DNA of 64,000 bases, taken from the NCBI RefSeq assembly GCF_020882245.1, contig NC_083599.1:68741745-68805744 (forward strand), in the 5' to 3' direction. Positions 25,996 through 38,576 of the stretch are shown here, piece after piece. The number at the start of each line of letters is the position of its first letter. Within the stretch, counting starts at the first letter, position 1. Origin of the DNA: Rhopalosiphum padi. Taxonomy: Eukaryota > Arthropoda > Insecta > Hemiptera > Aphididae. Under the pieces are notes generated by a model. The model saw nothing but the letters and a program-made list of their open reading frames with translations. It did not search any database and had not been told where the DNA came from. The translations under genes were made by a program, and so were the position numbers.

Positions 25996-27766
25996 AATCG
26001 ATTTACGGTTATAATGTATTTAAATTTAAAATATGTAATATATCCCTGGTGACATTGTTACATTAGTTATACGTGAAAAGTGTTGATGAAAAATATGTTT
26101 ATTTAAACAGTAATTTTTAAAGTAGTGCCTATTAGGGGTTATTTTTAAAATATAAAAAAGAAGAAGAATTTATACCTGTATCATTAATAATATTATTCCA
26201 TTAAATTTTAGATTATTATTTGCTTTTACAATACATTTTAAAACTAAATTAGAGAAAATATTGTAAGGTAAATTAAAATTACCATTTTTTTTTTTTTTTA
26301 ATTTATTTATTTCAACGTGGAAAATACACGGCGATTGCATTTAGTGGTCAATCATCTTGCTTACTCTCCCAGTTGACTCTATTTTAGCACCCTCTTTCAG
26401 ATAACATTTTTCAGCTTCTATATAGACTTTATGTTAAAACTTTTATTATATTATATTATGCAAGTATGAATGTATTTAGTTTTGTTAGTAATATTTAAAT
26501 TACATAATTTACATAATTGGTGTAAATATAATAAAACTGTCTTTCATTTTACCTTGACGGTGATGTCAAGAAATTTAATTTAAAAATGTTTGGTATTATT
26601 CGAGAAAATAAATTTTGTTTGGGATTCGTGCATATAATATGAATATTACTTTTCATTTTAGATAAAAAATATTATGTTCAAAGTTACCGTGGTTAAAAAT
26701 TATTTACTTACATGTTTCCAATTTCAATTTTGAAAAAGCCGTTACATTTTTGTAAAACGATTGGTTACAAAATAAATATAGCATATCAAATATCTACACA
26801 CACACATATATATATTTGACTACCTACTGACTATATTATTATATTTACTAAAATTATATTTGATATATTTTTATAAAATATGAAATATGCTTGAAATACA
26901 ATTTAAGATATTTGTTCATTTAATACTTTAAAATCTTTATCTTATTTTACAAGATTAATGACATTTAATTTAATTTTCAATTTAAAATAAAGCTGTGTAA
27001 ATAGGTATATATAGGTATAATATACATTATATGAAAAGTATTTTTAAACTTTTTACGTCATCAACTTAAATCAATTTTTTTTTATTACTTACTCATTTTT
27101 ATATAGTTTTTTTTTTTTGATATATTATTTGTATTTAAAACAATATTACCTATCAAATTATTAAGCTGGAATTGGGATTTATTTCAGGGTATTTTTTTTT
27201 ATATCTCAAGCTTGCCAAAATCACTATTACCATCAAAATTATTCAAATCCCCCCCCCCCCCAGCTATATCGACCATTGAAATCTAGAAATATATTTAAAT
27301 GATACATTTGTAATAATTTTAATAAAAATTAAACATAATATAATAGTTAATTATAAATGATTTAGGACCATACAGGATAACGATAACTCACCGAAACGAC
27401 ATTATTACAAACAAATTTCTAAATTTCTAAATAATAATTCGATGATGTGGGGGATTTATGTGCTTATTAAATGTAAACTTACAGTATTTTACAAACTTCA
27501 GGAAAATACTTAAATAAACAAGACTCAAATTATTGTATGTAAAACAAAATATTAACATTTCTAATTTACAAAATCACATCTGTTTTTAATTTTAATTAAT
27601 TAATTTAATTTCTAATTTCAATAATCATTAATCAGTTCAATTTTCTTCGACATTCGGTCTTAGGAAAAATTAAGAATAAATCAAACAGAATAGAAGAAAT
27701 ATCTGTGATAAAATATAAAATAGTAAAAATAAATTATTCAGAGTAAAATCCAGCATAAGGATAATA

Positions 27767-28047
27767 TCTATGTAAATAAAATAATAGAGGTCTGCCGTTG
27801 TGCGCGCATCACGCAAAAACTACCAGATAGATTTTGATAATTTTTTTTTCAGTTTTACTTCTTAGATATTCGGATAAAAAAATACTATCAAAATATCTCA
27901 TTTAATATAAAGTTATTGAGATTTAAGGTTTTTTCACGATCTACGAATCTATCTTTTTTAAGCAAAAATTGTTTTTTGTTGATTTCTGCGTGATGTTGGT
28001 AATGCGGATGAAAAACATCAATAATTAAAAATTATTATAAATTAGTA
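27767..28047 (+). mobile_element. Probable Helitron fragment
   Basis: The sequence begins A|TCTATGTAAATAAAATAA and soon reads CATCACGCAAAAACTACC followed by GATTTTGAT. This is the same ordered pattern (TCTAT start, AGAGGT-like word, CATCAC...CTAC...TTTTGAT) seen in the better preserved Helitron at 63185-63389. A hairpin with arms GATGTT (27992-27997) and AACATC (28014-28019) lies near the right side, and a TTAG|T follows at about 28047 instead of the expected CTRR|T. The 5' end is credible; the 3' end is uncertain. Confidence 0.4.
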
Positions 28048-30157
28048 TTTTTTTAATGAATGTATTATGTAAAGTTATAATAAGTTGAAAATATACAGAT
28101 CAAATTTATTTCACATAAAATTAAACTATCGTTGGGCGGTTGGTCTTTCGACAAACATCGAGTAATGGAAATTATTTTAAATGCCACAAAAAAAAAAAAA
28201 AAATCAAACATTTGACCAGACGCGCACGGCAACTACGGAGCAACTCGTATTAACCATTAGATCTGATAAAATATCTAAAGGAAAAGACGCAAGCCGGAAA
28301 ACTAACCGGATCAGAGCCTCGTCTATACTTCGAGAGCTGTTTACAGAAGAGTTGATCGAGGGCGATAATAACCGATATCGAGAAAGCAGCATTCAATCTC
28401 TATAATGACTATGATGACTATATATACCTACGATTACGATACGACCATATTATATAATTGTCATTGATCCGACGACTGATTAACATCCATGTAAATCAAT
28501 AATAATAATAATAGTGTTTATCCACTTACGGCGTTACGCATTATATACAACCAAACGTAATCGCTATTTAATGCATTTTTTTTTTACGGTAAACTAAGTG
28601 CACGGGGACAGCCACAGCTTATGAAATATTACAGTGCACTTATAATGCCATAACGTGTTATTATAAATCTATGACGTATATCCGTGTATTATTATACGTA
28701 GTAGTACGCGAAAGAATGCGCGTTCACGTCAATATACTATACGGGACTATCTGCTGGTGTATACAATATAACTGGCGTACAGTGTTTTGTTATTACTTTT
28801 TTAACCACTAACCGGAAGTAAGAGACTCTCCTAGAAAACTCCACAAAGTTCATGTTTATTAATACTTTAACATCTGATGCGACCGACTAAAATGATAAGA
28901 ACACGATAAATGTTGCGTAACATATCGTGGACTAGTATTTTATTATACCGAAACGTTTGTATTCCGGGTCGGTAACCGTGTCGGTGGCATACTGGTTTAT
29001 CCGTATTATTGAAGTCGGATATTGTGAAAAAAAAATATAAAGTTTTTTCTAGAAAAATGTGATGTATAGGCGGTACAAAGCATTTTTTCGTTGTATACCG
29101 TTACACACCAGCCAGCGTTGCAGGTTATATTGTAAAAATACTTAAAAAATTTATCGTGTTCCTATAGATACATTTTTTATGTGAAATTTTAACGTATTGG
29201 AAAACGAACAGGGTATTACGGCTGTATTAAAACGTTGAAATAGCATATTTTTTGCTGGTATTTTTTTTTCTATACATATATAATATATATCAGACTCCAT
29301 CCGGGGTGATATTTCAAGTAAAAAAAAATATCCCATTGTAGTTTTTAAAAATATAACAATATCAAACAACCAACAGTCATTCGAGCATCGCCCGACTACT
29401 ATATAGATCCATTTTGTATAATTATTGTTACTTATTATCGGCAATCACGCGCGATGACATGGCGGTGAGAAAAACGACGTTACGCCAAATTTGGAAAACA
29501 AATTTCAAGTAAAACAATGATGAATCGTTTATATTTTGTTTTCGTGTTCGTGCGACGGCGATACGCGAAAATATTACAGTATTAATATTTTATAATATAA
29601 TATAATCGTCGGCACATGGCCATTGAATACATACTCCATATAACGTCACACACATTCACATCGATAAAAGTCGTTAATAATTTATGAATGAAACCTTTTT
29701 TAGACGATTATTCAATTGCCAACTCCCCTCCGTTTAAACTAAATTTCATCTGTAGAAATATCGAATGTTTTATCTTATTTTATCGACGTCCCTGTTATTT
29801 TATATTTCGCTTAGTGGATAGCTAAAAATAGATATACATGTGAACCATAAATGTATTTTTAGTGAACAAACAAAATTATTTTGTTACCCACTTAGGAAAT
29901 ATAAGTGGACTGTTTACAATCGTATCATCTGTTTTGTACATAACGCAAAACAGAACATTAAAGTTTTTTCGAAGAGTTAAATATATTTAATTTAACTATA
30001 TGTAGGTCGTTAGTAAAATTAATTTTATACTTTTAAAATATAATTTAAACTAATTAAACATATCATGTATTGGTTTTATTTTAACTCTTGTCAAAATATA
30101 TATTGGTGGTATCTGCCAAAAAAATATTGTTTTTCACTAAACAATGAAAGTTACCTA
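28048..30157. other. AT-rich stretch with small CpG-bearing patches, no gene recognised
   Basis: Frames at 28181-28405 (plus, beginning with a Lys run from an A tract), 28204-28392 (minus) and 29151-29444 (minus) do not resemble known proteins and lack supporting splice or codon signals. Composition is less AT-rich around 28200-29560 than in the flanks. The stretch could hold diverged repeats or regulatory DNA. Confidence 0.35.
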
Positions 30158-30310
30158 TTTTTTTTTTTTTTTTTTTATTAGAAATCAAAATAAATGGTTA
30201 CAAATTAAACAAATTTAACAAATAGGTACAGTTTTGAATACCTACCTCCTGTAAGCTAATAGCTTGTGTTGGAGGTAGGGAGTTATTACATTTACCAATA
30301 AAATAAAATA
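30158..30310 (-). mobile_element. Minus-strand retroposon 3' tail
   Basis: A pure T run of 19 (30158-30176) is the reverse of a poly(A) tail. Next to it is a distinct non-simple segment with a nested hairpin: CCTACCTCC (30241-30249) pairs with GGAGGTAGG (30271-30279), and AAGCT with AGCTT inside. An A-rich ATAAAATAAAATAAA-type repeat follows at about 30298. The combination suggests the 3' end of a non-LTR element or SINE inserted in reverse. No target-site duplication was found and the 5' limit is unknown. Confidence 0.4.
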
Positions 30311-31619
30311 AAATAATAATAAAATAATTAGGTAATTTATTATAATATTACGTACATTGACTTATGAATATGAACACTTTAAAAAATATAATATAATAAT
30401 AGAGAAGAAAAGACACAGTGATGTAAAGTTTTAACATAAATAAATTAGTAATACATTTAGTTGATACAGCATTATAGCAATCAAAAAAAGAAAAAAAAAA
30501 TTGTTATATATATAAATTACATACAATTTAGCATTTATACACATTATAATTCAATTCTAAAAATATATATTTATATAATAATCCTTTAATATTAATTTTT
30601 TTACTTGTAATAATATTTCTTTTAAAGTCCAGAGGCATAGAATTGTAATAAGTCGGTTTAAAAATTGGTTTTTAATCAATCAGATTTTATATAAATAAAC
30701 TCATATTATTGAGTAAGTAAAAATATGTGGTTCAAATGTTACATGAGTGTATATAATTACATTATTCAAGGATTTCATTTTAGTGGTAGTCGGGATGCAA
30801 TGAAATTGTAAAACATTCTTTATTTTCACTCAATTACGAAAAAATACTGAATTTACTATAAAATATTTATGACTGCGCATAATTTTCCGTACTGTTTGAT
30901 ATAATTTAAAAATATATTATGACTGTGACTTAAAATTTTCAAAACCTAAACTTTTATTGACATTGTTTATGAAACTAAACACCACCCGTTATATGTTCTT
31001 AAAATTGTAATTATTCTCATATCGCTTTCTGAAATATTCATAATATACAAAATCATCTACTCATGACACTTTTTATATTGTATAGTTGAACAACTTTATT
31101 TGTTTGTACTTTGTGTTGGGGGTTTATTTTATCATATTAAATTTAATGGTACTTTATACCTAAGTAGTTACTTAACTTTTCTCACTGAATATGTATAAAA
31201 TAAAAATCACTTAAGTGCTTGTTGAACAATTAAAATAATTTATAACTTTGAATACACGATAATAATGAGTAAATCGTTTTCATACAGTTTATTATTACTT
31301 ATTACACAGTTGCGAAGTACATGACCTATCAATATTTTATAGAACGCGTTGTTTTTTTATAATATTAGTGTACAACGAACTATCGTATATTATAATAATA
31401 TGATAAGTAGTTCAAACAAATAAAATCACTAAAAACTGTCGATGTTCTTTAGGTATACTCACTGTAGGGAAATAAAAATTACATTTTTGTGGATTGTTCG
31501 TATCTTTTTAAATATATTGAAGTGGATATGATTAAATCGCCAAACTTAATAAAACAAAAAACAAATAATTGATAGCAAAATATACATATTTAGATATACC
31601 ATTACAGCAATTACGTCGA
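30311..31619. other. AT-rich stretch, nothing recognised
   Basis: Simple A/T-rich sequence with no credible ORF, no inverted-repeat element and no structured RNA that I could identify. Confidence 0.4.
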
Positions 31620-32480
31620 AGTAGCCGCTATCGATGCGTTTAGAGGAGAAAAGTCTTATATTTTATGGTTCTCGGGTCGGCGGCGTTTGTGGTGGCGGCG
31701 GCGGCGAACAAACCACGAGTCGCCGCAATAACGAATGCAGTTCGAGTCGCGGAACATCTGACTTTTGCGGGTTGGATGGTAACCCCGTATGGAAACGTCT
31801 AAATAAATTATTCAAACGACGTGTGTGAAAAGGAAGAACAAATATAAATGTTTACATACCGACGTATATATAGGTACCTACCGCGTGTATAGTCTATGAC
31901 CGTTTCCCAACTCTTGGGTATTAAATTAACGGCGAAATGCATAATAGTAATAATAACGCAATAGAAAATGCGCAGCGAACATGCGTATAGGTACGCGGCG
32001 GCCAAGGAGGACGGCATTCTCCGTCCGGGAAACAACCTCGCAAATCATATTTACGAATATTACTTTTCCGCCGGGTTTGCGAAAACCGTGCATAATTCAT
32101 ACGTCTCACATAAGCCCATAAAAACTACACCACGAGCCGCAGTGTCTACACGCGGCACAGCTGCCGTCGCGTACGCACGTCGCCCCGCAGTTGTTACGAT
32201 GAAATGTTATTATCATTATATAGAGCAACGATCGTCGTGAATTAAAATGTATAAAATATGAAATCGTAGGTGACGCACATCGTAAATCGGACCACCGTGG
32301 GATAATAATCGTTAAGAGAGCTCACGGGGGCACTGGGAATCGGTGGCCGTAACATCAATTTGAATACCTGTGCGGCGTATAAATAGCTAGTAAAATATAA
32401 TATTATAGTAAATTTATACTTAGGTACGAGTGCTTCACTATACCTGTTCGGTCTGCGGTTACACACTTACACCATAAACG
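31620..32480. other. GC-richer segment of unknown role, TATA-like motif inside
   Basis: This block is clearly richer in G/C and CpG than its flanks. It contains a GGC/GGT run encoding a Gly stretch at about 31680-31705, several short overlapping frames on both strands (31634-31828, 31968-32240 plus; 31808-32109, 32242-32466 minus), and GCGTATAAATAGC at about 32374-32386, a good TATA-like sequence in plus orientation. None of the peptides is recognisable. It may be an enhancer, a promoter with untranslated exon, or an unannotated small gene. Confidence 0.3.
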
Positions 32481-35400
32481 TTCTGTATAAATTACAATTC
32501 AAACGTTAATTAATAAGAATATAATATGGAAAAAGAGAACGAAATACTCATAGGTATGTGCTGTTGTCACGGTCTTACTTACAGATGTACCTAAGCTTGG
32601 TAAATTTTCGTTAATTATACATGTGTTTTAGTCTGAATATATTAGATAGGGATAAAATGACACAAAAATAAATTATTTTTAAAATTTTAACAATTTATCG
32701 AATTGTATATGTAAATTTTAGCGGTGAATATAATTCCATGCCTGTAGCTATTACTAATGCGTAACATAGCAAATATTATATCCAGAATAACCAATTTTAA
32801 TCTGTAATTATTATTATTTTTATTATTTTAACATACGATAAAACTTAAAGGTAAAAAAGTATAATATAATAATATGATCAGTATCTAATGATATTTATTT
32901 TATTTTTATGGTTCATGTAAAAATATACAGATAATTTACAATTTTAAAATGCCCATAACTTTCTTGAAAATTAAAATGTCATAAAAACCTTACGTGGGAC
33001 CCTAGATAATATTCTTATCTCACGTATGCGTAATATTTTTCAAATAAATGGAACAAAAATTTAACGCAATAAATAAGGACAAAATATTATATTGGTCACT
33101 CGTTTCGCTTCGCTTTACTTGGGCACGATAGCGATGTTAGGTCAGTTTTTTTGTAATAAAATATACACACGATAAATAATTTAATCCAACAGTTTTATTA
33201 AAGGTTTTGATCTTTTATTCGGATATAGTAAATCACACATGTTGTACATGTGAATCTCTTATTATTTTATTCAAATGATGACTAGTATTAATTATTGACA
33301 TACTACTTAAAAGCCACAAGCTAGAAATTAGGTATCTATATAATATAAATATTAGTTATACAATTTATCATAACTCGTTTTAAAAATATAAACAACTATA
33401 ATTCGTAAAAGGTTCGTGATATTTGAAAATTGAAGTCCATTACAATTTCTTGAATTGAAAAAGAACGTGCTCATTAAAGACTGTTATATAAAAACTATAT
33501 ATTTATATAACTGTATATATTATAATAATGTATATTGTATGAGTGTATGTATGCGTTAATCAATGTGTTGTTTCCTACTAAATTAGTTATTGGCTTAATT
33601 TGGCTAAATCAAATCCAATTCAATAATAAACCATCGTCTTCGAAAAATGATTATTATCGGATTGTGGTTGAAATAACTAGTAAAAGTTGTATTGTTTTCC
33701 CAACGCACTTTTCTATAATTTTTTATTGCATTTGGATGCTTATAGTAAAACACTTGAAAAAATTTAAAAATTTAAGATAACTACTTTTAACTACCTACCT
33801 AATAGTTGAAATATCTAATTAATGCATTTTTTGAGTAGATACTTTTGTCACAAAATAATGTATAGATAGATAGATACGTAATTTGTTTTGACGAGGCTCT
33901 GATATAAATTTTAATTTCACACAATTTTGAAATGCATTTCTGTTAATTCTCAAACTTTTTGATTTTTTTAAAAATAATACATTATTAGTCAACGTTATGT
34001 AATATTAGATCATAATAACGATTATATTATCCATCACAATGATTAAAAAAATATTTAAATCATCTAGAAGCTACAATCATAATATATACGTTTTATCACC
34101 ATTTCCAATACATTTTTGGAACACTTTATTGCTTCATTATTCATTTTAAAGTTTTTTTTTTTTTACAAACCATAACCGTTACACATTTTGTAAGCACCAG
34201 AAAGTGTTTTCATATTTTATGGATATATTATGGTCACGTAAACAAACATTTGTTTCTCGTAATAAATTATAGTGATAAACTGATATTTATCATTATCGTC
34301 AAACCAAATATTTTAAAAATGAAATTTTAATTTATTTTATATCGTAATTTCTTGATTTTTTTTTTTTGAAAGCTGGAACTGTCATTAGATTTTTTTAAAG
34401 TCCATTTAAGTAGGTACCGATATACTTATGATGAAAGCACACAATACCATCTATTTTTAGTTATATTTAAATATAATGACCGTAGTTTAGTAAAATATAC
34501 TAAATTAATATGTATACACTATACTGAATGAATAAATAGGTATTGCATATATCTTACATTAAATTCACGAGTACCCACTATTTGCATTTGATCAATTACC
34601 GTTGTAAATTAATTGTTCAAGGAAGCAATGTAATCAATAATCATATATTATTATTATTATTTTGAAATTGTACTAATTTAAAGTTTGATATGATTTCTTA
34701 GAAATCTTGATTTTAGATGTAGAAATATAATGATTTCATAAATTAAATCGTAATATATGAAATATAATTCCTATAGAATATAGTATATATTATATATTAG
34801 GTACTTCATTTGTACGACAGTACGTTTTAAATTTTAAAAAATTGCTATCTAATGTAATTAATTACATTAATATTTAAATATTATTGTTTTATTGGATATG
34901 TACAAAAACTGTACAAAATATAACAACATCGTAATATTGATGTTGGGTAAGATATGTATTTTAGTATTTTTATTTGAACAATAATTAATTGTGTATTAGT
35001 GAAACCTATTTTTGAATTGGTGGAAACCATTCAATTTAAATTAAACTTATATTTTTTCTTAAATGTTTTTTTTTTTTAATATTACCTGCCAGATAAATTA
35101 CCTATAGGTAATTTTTGATTTTTTTCTGAAACATTTTTCATATTAATTAAATATTATGAGATAAAGTTTGTGCTCTAACTGTATATTACATAATTATATT
35201 GAATCCGATTGAAATTCAATTTTCTATGATAACAAGTAATTTTCCAATAAAATACATTGAATTACCGTAGTGCCATTAATCAAATAGGCATATTTATGAA
35301 TAATACATCAAATGCTTTGTTTTCGATTTAACTCTGTTAGCTTGAATGATATTATGATTTGTTATATGTATATAATTATGAATATAATATACATTATTAT

Positions 35401-37919
35401 CTGCTTAATTAAAAATAAATCAATATTGATTAAGCACTGAAATTCTAAACTAAATAGTAATTAAACACGTATTAAAATCGATCATGTGTATCATAATAAA
35501 CCATGATAATATTTTAAATACCAATCAAATTATTATAGTGATGGTTAACAGTTTCATAGTAAAATGTATTATTTCGTTTATATAGTAGGTACCTGTCATC
35601 CAATTATTATTAGATACTTATTTATTGTATTTAGTTCAATAGTGTATTGCTGGTAGATAAGACATATTTTATTTTCCTTCTGTTTGATTTTTCAAAAAAC
35701 TAATTTTACTAAATTAAAATGATTGTATTACTATTCTTCCATCCTTGAAAAAATTAAAAATTAACTCATAAACACATTATTGTATATTTGAAATATATAA
35801 AATAGGTGAAAAAATGTATGTATACAGTTATACACACAAAATGTTGAAAAAAAATATGGAATGAGAAAGTACAACGGTATACGGACTCCGTGATTAGCCG
35901 AATAATGAAACTTACTATACATACTGTATAGCTTAATTTGTTTTGCAGTAAGTTATACTCATAGGTTTTGGATATTATTTTGTCCTGTTTAAATTTAAAT
36001 CATATTTTTTATAGTTTATAACCATAGAAATAAATATATTTATACATAAAAACAAGTACCAAACTCAATGATAGTAAGTTGTTTTAAAATAAAACCTTGA
36101 TAATATTGTATGTTTGTACATTCAACTATAATAATTTTATTTTGTTATATTAAAAAAAAAAAATGTTTATATTATATTATGTAGTAACATATTTTAGTTA
36201 AATACATATCATAAATGTACATCATTAGATATATTATATCAACACTGCACAATCGATGCAAATCGTATGGACAGCGACAATAGTATAATACGATAAAGAA
36301 TAGGTAAAATAGGAGGTAGATAATATAATAATAATATGTTCCGAAGAATACACATACGTATATGTGGGTGCCGACAACAGTCAAGGCGATTCGGGTTCTG
36401 TACGATGTAATTAATTAAATTCAAATCTACCTTTTAAAATGGCTGGTTGAACACAAAAGGAGACCAGCGGGAAATCTCGTTTAGTACACCTATCTCGAGC
36501 TCTGACAACGCGCAACGGCGTCATCTTCTTCCGCACCAAGTGACCCTTCTATATTCACTCCCTTTATTAATACTATTACCAGAAAGGACTTTTTGTCGCT
36601 GCGGGCAGGTAAGGCGCCTCATGTGTATCCTTAACGGTCGTAAAGTATATACAAGCTCTACAAAATATAATATGCGTGTGTATAGTATTATTCGAACCAT
36701 CTGCTCTAGCTGTGCACTGCAAACTTAGTTAACGGCAGTAGTCTAAAATAACAAGTGAAAGTACCAAAAAAAACTATATTAACACTTATATTATATATAT
36801 ATATATATATATTTGCGTATAATACCTGCCTGTATAATATAATATTATCATGGCAGAAACTACAACAACAACAACAACAAAAAATATCTAACCAAAAAAA
36901 TCCATTATTCTTTTTTTTTTTTTAATAATATTTATTTTAATGGCTTGTTCGTGTTCACCTAATATTTCCTTGCCACCTAAATGCGTGAAATGCGTGAAAC
37001 GCGCACAGACACACACGCACTCGAAAACTTTCCCTGTTTAAACTGGCTGATTCGGTTTTATATTGGTTGAACAGGTGTCAAGTCATAACATGTTGACAGA
37101 ACTCTCGATTCGATCGTTTCCATGTAAATGCCTATAAAATATCAGAATATAATATTATTTGTTTCGTTTTTATTGTCATTTGAAAATCGTCGAAAACGAA
37201 TATTTGAGATTAGCTATAAAATATTATTTATAACATTAATTTTTGAAACGAAATCGGGATTAATAATATTATTATATAACCCAAATATCGAATAGTAGGT
37301 ATAAACAAAAGGCAATAACAGTAATAACTTATTCAAATGAATCACTGGAACACGTACAATACCTACCCATAGTATATTAAATTTGCCAAGAAACGCTGGG
37401 CGAATAAATAAATACTATAATCATATATTTATAAAGGTTTAAAATATACTTACTTAACAATAGGACATTTTAATTGGCTTCAAGGAACATGCATTGATTA
37501 TAAATCACAACTTAGGTACAATAATATAATATGCAATTGAATATAATATTTATGTATACTCTCTCGTATTCCAGGATAATAATATAATTTTAAAGTTTGA
37601 CGGTCCCGTAATGGTACAACCTAAATAATTCCCGCAATAAAACGTAGGTAATGGATGTCACCAAACGATAAAGTTACTACAATTTATAGGTGAAACTGGC
37701 GAAATTGGATATTGTCAATATGACTTGGTTCATATATATACACTTTACCAAGACTTTCGTCATTAATGAATTAATAATTTTATCCGCAGAGAACTACTTT
37801 TTTTTTTAAAAATAACTTCTAACTCAATAAGTTAAGATTTGTGATATGCAGTAACTAATCAGTTAATTCATTTTTCAGTCACGTTAAGTTAAAAATGTCT
37901 CATTATATATTATATATTA
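32481..37919. other. AT-rich stretch with one GC-richer patch and a donor-like site
   Basis: Mostly simple A/T-rich DNA. A patch at 36440-36620 is less AT-rich and contains GCGGGCAG|GTAAGG with a donor-like GTAAGG at 36609. A pyrimidine-rich ATTACCAG lies about 35 nt upstream, so a tiny exon is formally possible, but no coding frame supports it. An AT run lies at 36792-36812 and an ACA run at about 36862-36880. Confidence 0.35.
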
Positions 37920-38576
37920 CAAGGTGTAATTTGGAGAAATAAACCTATATTTCTCAAATAAAAACCCTTGTTTATACTGCAGTTTTTTTAGCGGGTATTT
38001 TTTTTATTAATATTTTTGGCGTATTAAAATCAAAATTCGAAAGAGTAATTTTTGAGTTAAGGATAATAGATCCATAGTAATCATTTTGGAATTTTGGGCT
38101 ATGGTTATTTGAAAATGTAAGTAATTAATTTTAATCTATCATAATATTATATAATTTACAAAGATGTTTCAAGTAAAATTTATTATTGATCCAATATTTT
38201 AATATTTTTTTAATTTCATTTATATTCAATATTTCATATATTTTATATTTTTGTAAAACTATTTTTAAGGACTATTGTTTTTGATTAAACACTTATAAAA
38301 AAACTTAAAAACTGCTTATTTGAATTTCAATAATTGGGTATATTCAAATGTTCAAAAATATTATCCACTTAATAATTTACAGTAAAAATAGGGGTTCTCA
38401 TGAGAAAAACGGAATTTAGTATTGCCTATAAATCACCTCTTGAGAAGTACAAATATTTTCAATTTATTTTTAAATATGGTGTTTGAGTATATTTAAAAAT
38501 TTCAGAAATCCAATTTAGAATAAATTCATTGTTAAAAGAAAAAAATGAGGATGAGCATGTCTAATGAATCACTCTG
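37920..38576. mobile_element. Mariner-like MITE, about 657 bp
   Basis: The right end, read in reverse, is TA-CAGAGTGATTCATTAGAC, of the CAGGGTGATTC type typical of insect mariner-related elements. The left end is TA-CAAGGTGTAATTTGGAGA. Both ends abut a TA dinucleotide (37918-37919 and 38577-38578), the expected target duplication. The inverted repeats are diverged and the interior has no transposase, so this is an old or poorly matched non-autonomous copy. The left boundary is the weaker one. Confidence 0.5.

Larger units (their letters stand above)
21716..27766 (+). other. Probable SPR intron, first part
   Basis: No downstream SPR exon (TM4 onward) was recognised. The stretch is AT-rich with homopolymers: a G run at 21961-21969, a long T run near 22279-22294, a C run at 24406-24417, an AT dinucleotide run at 24589-24619, an A run near 24668-24682 and an AAT trinucleotide run near 25970-25995. 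A T tract at about 26286-26299 followed by a unique-looking segment resembles a minus-strand retroposon tail. How far the intron extends is unknown. Confidence 0.4.

Noticed and set aside
36680..36720. TTCGAACC word resembling a reversed tRNA B box
   Set aside because: No A box or cloverleaf could be drawn around it.
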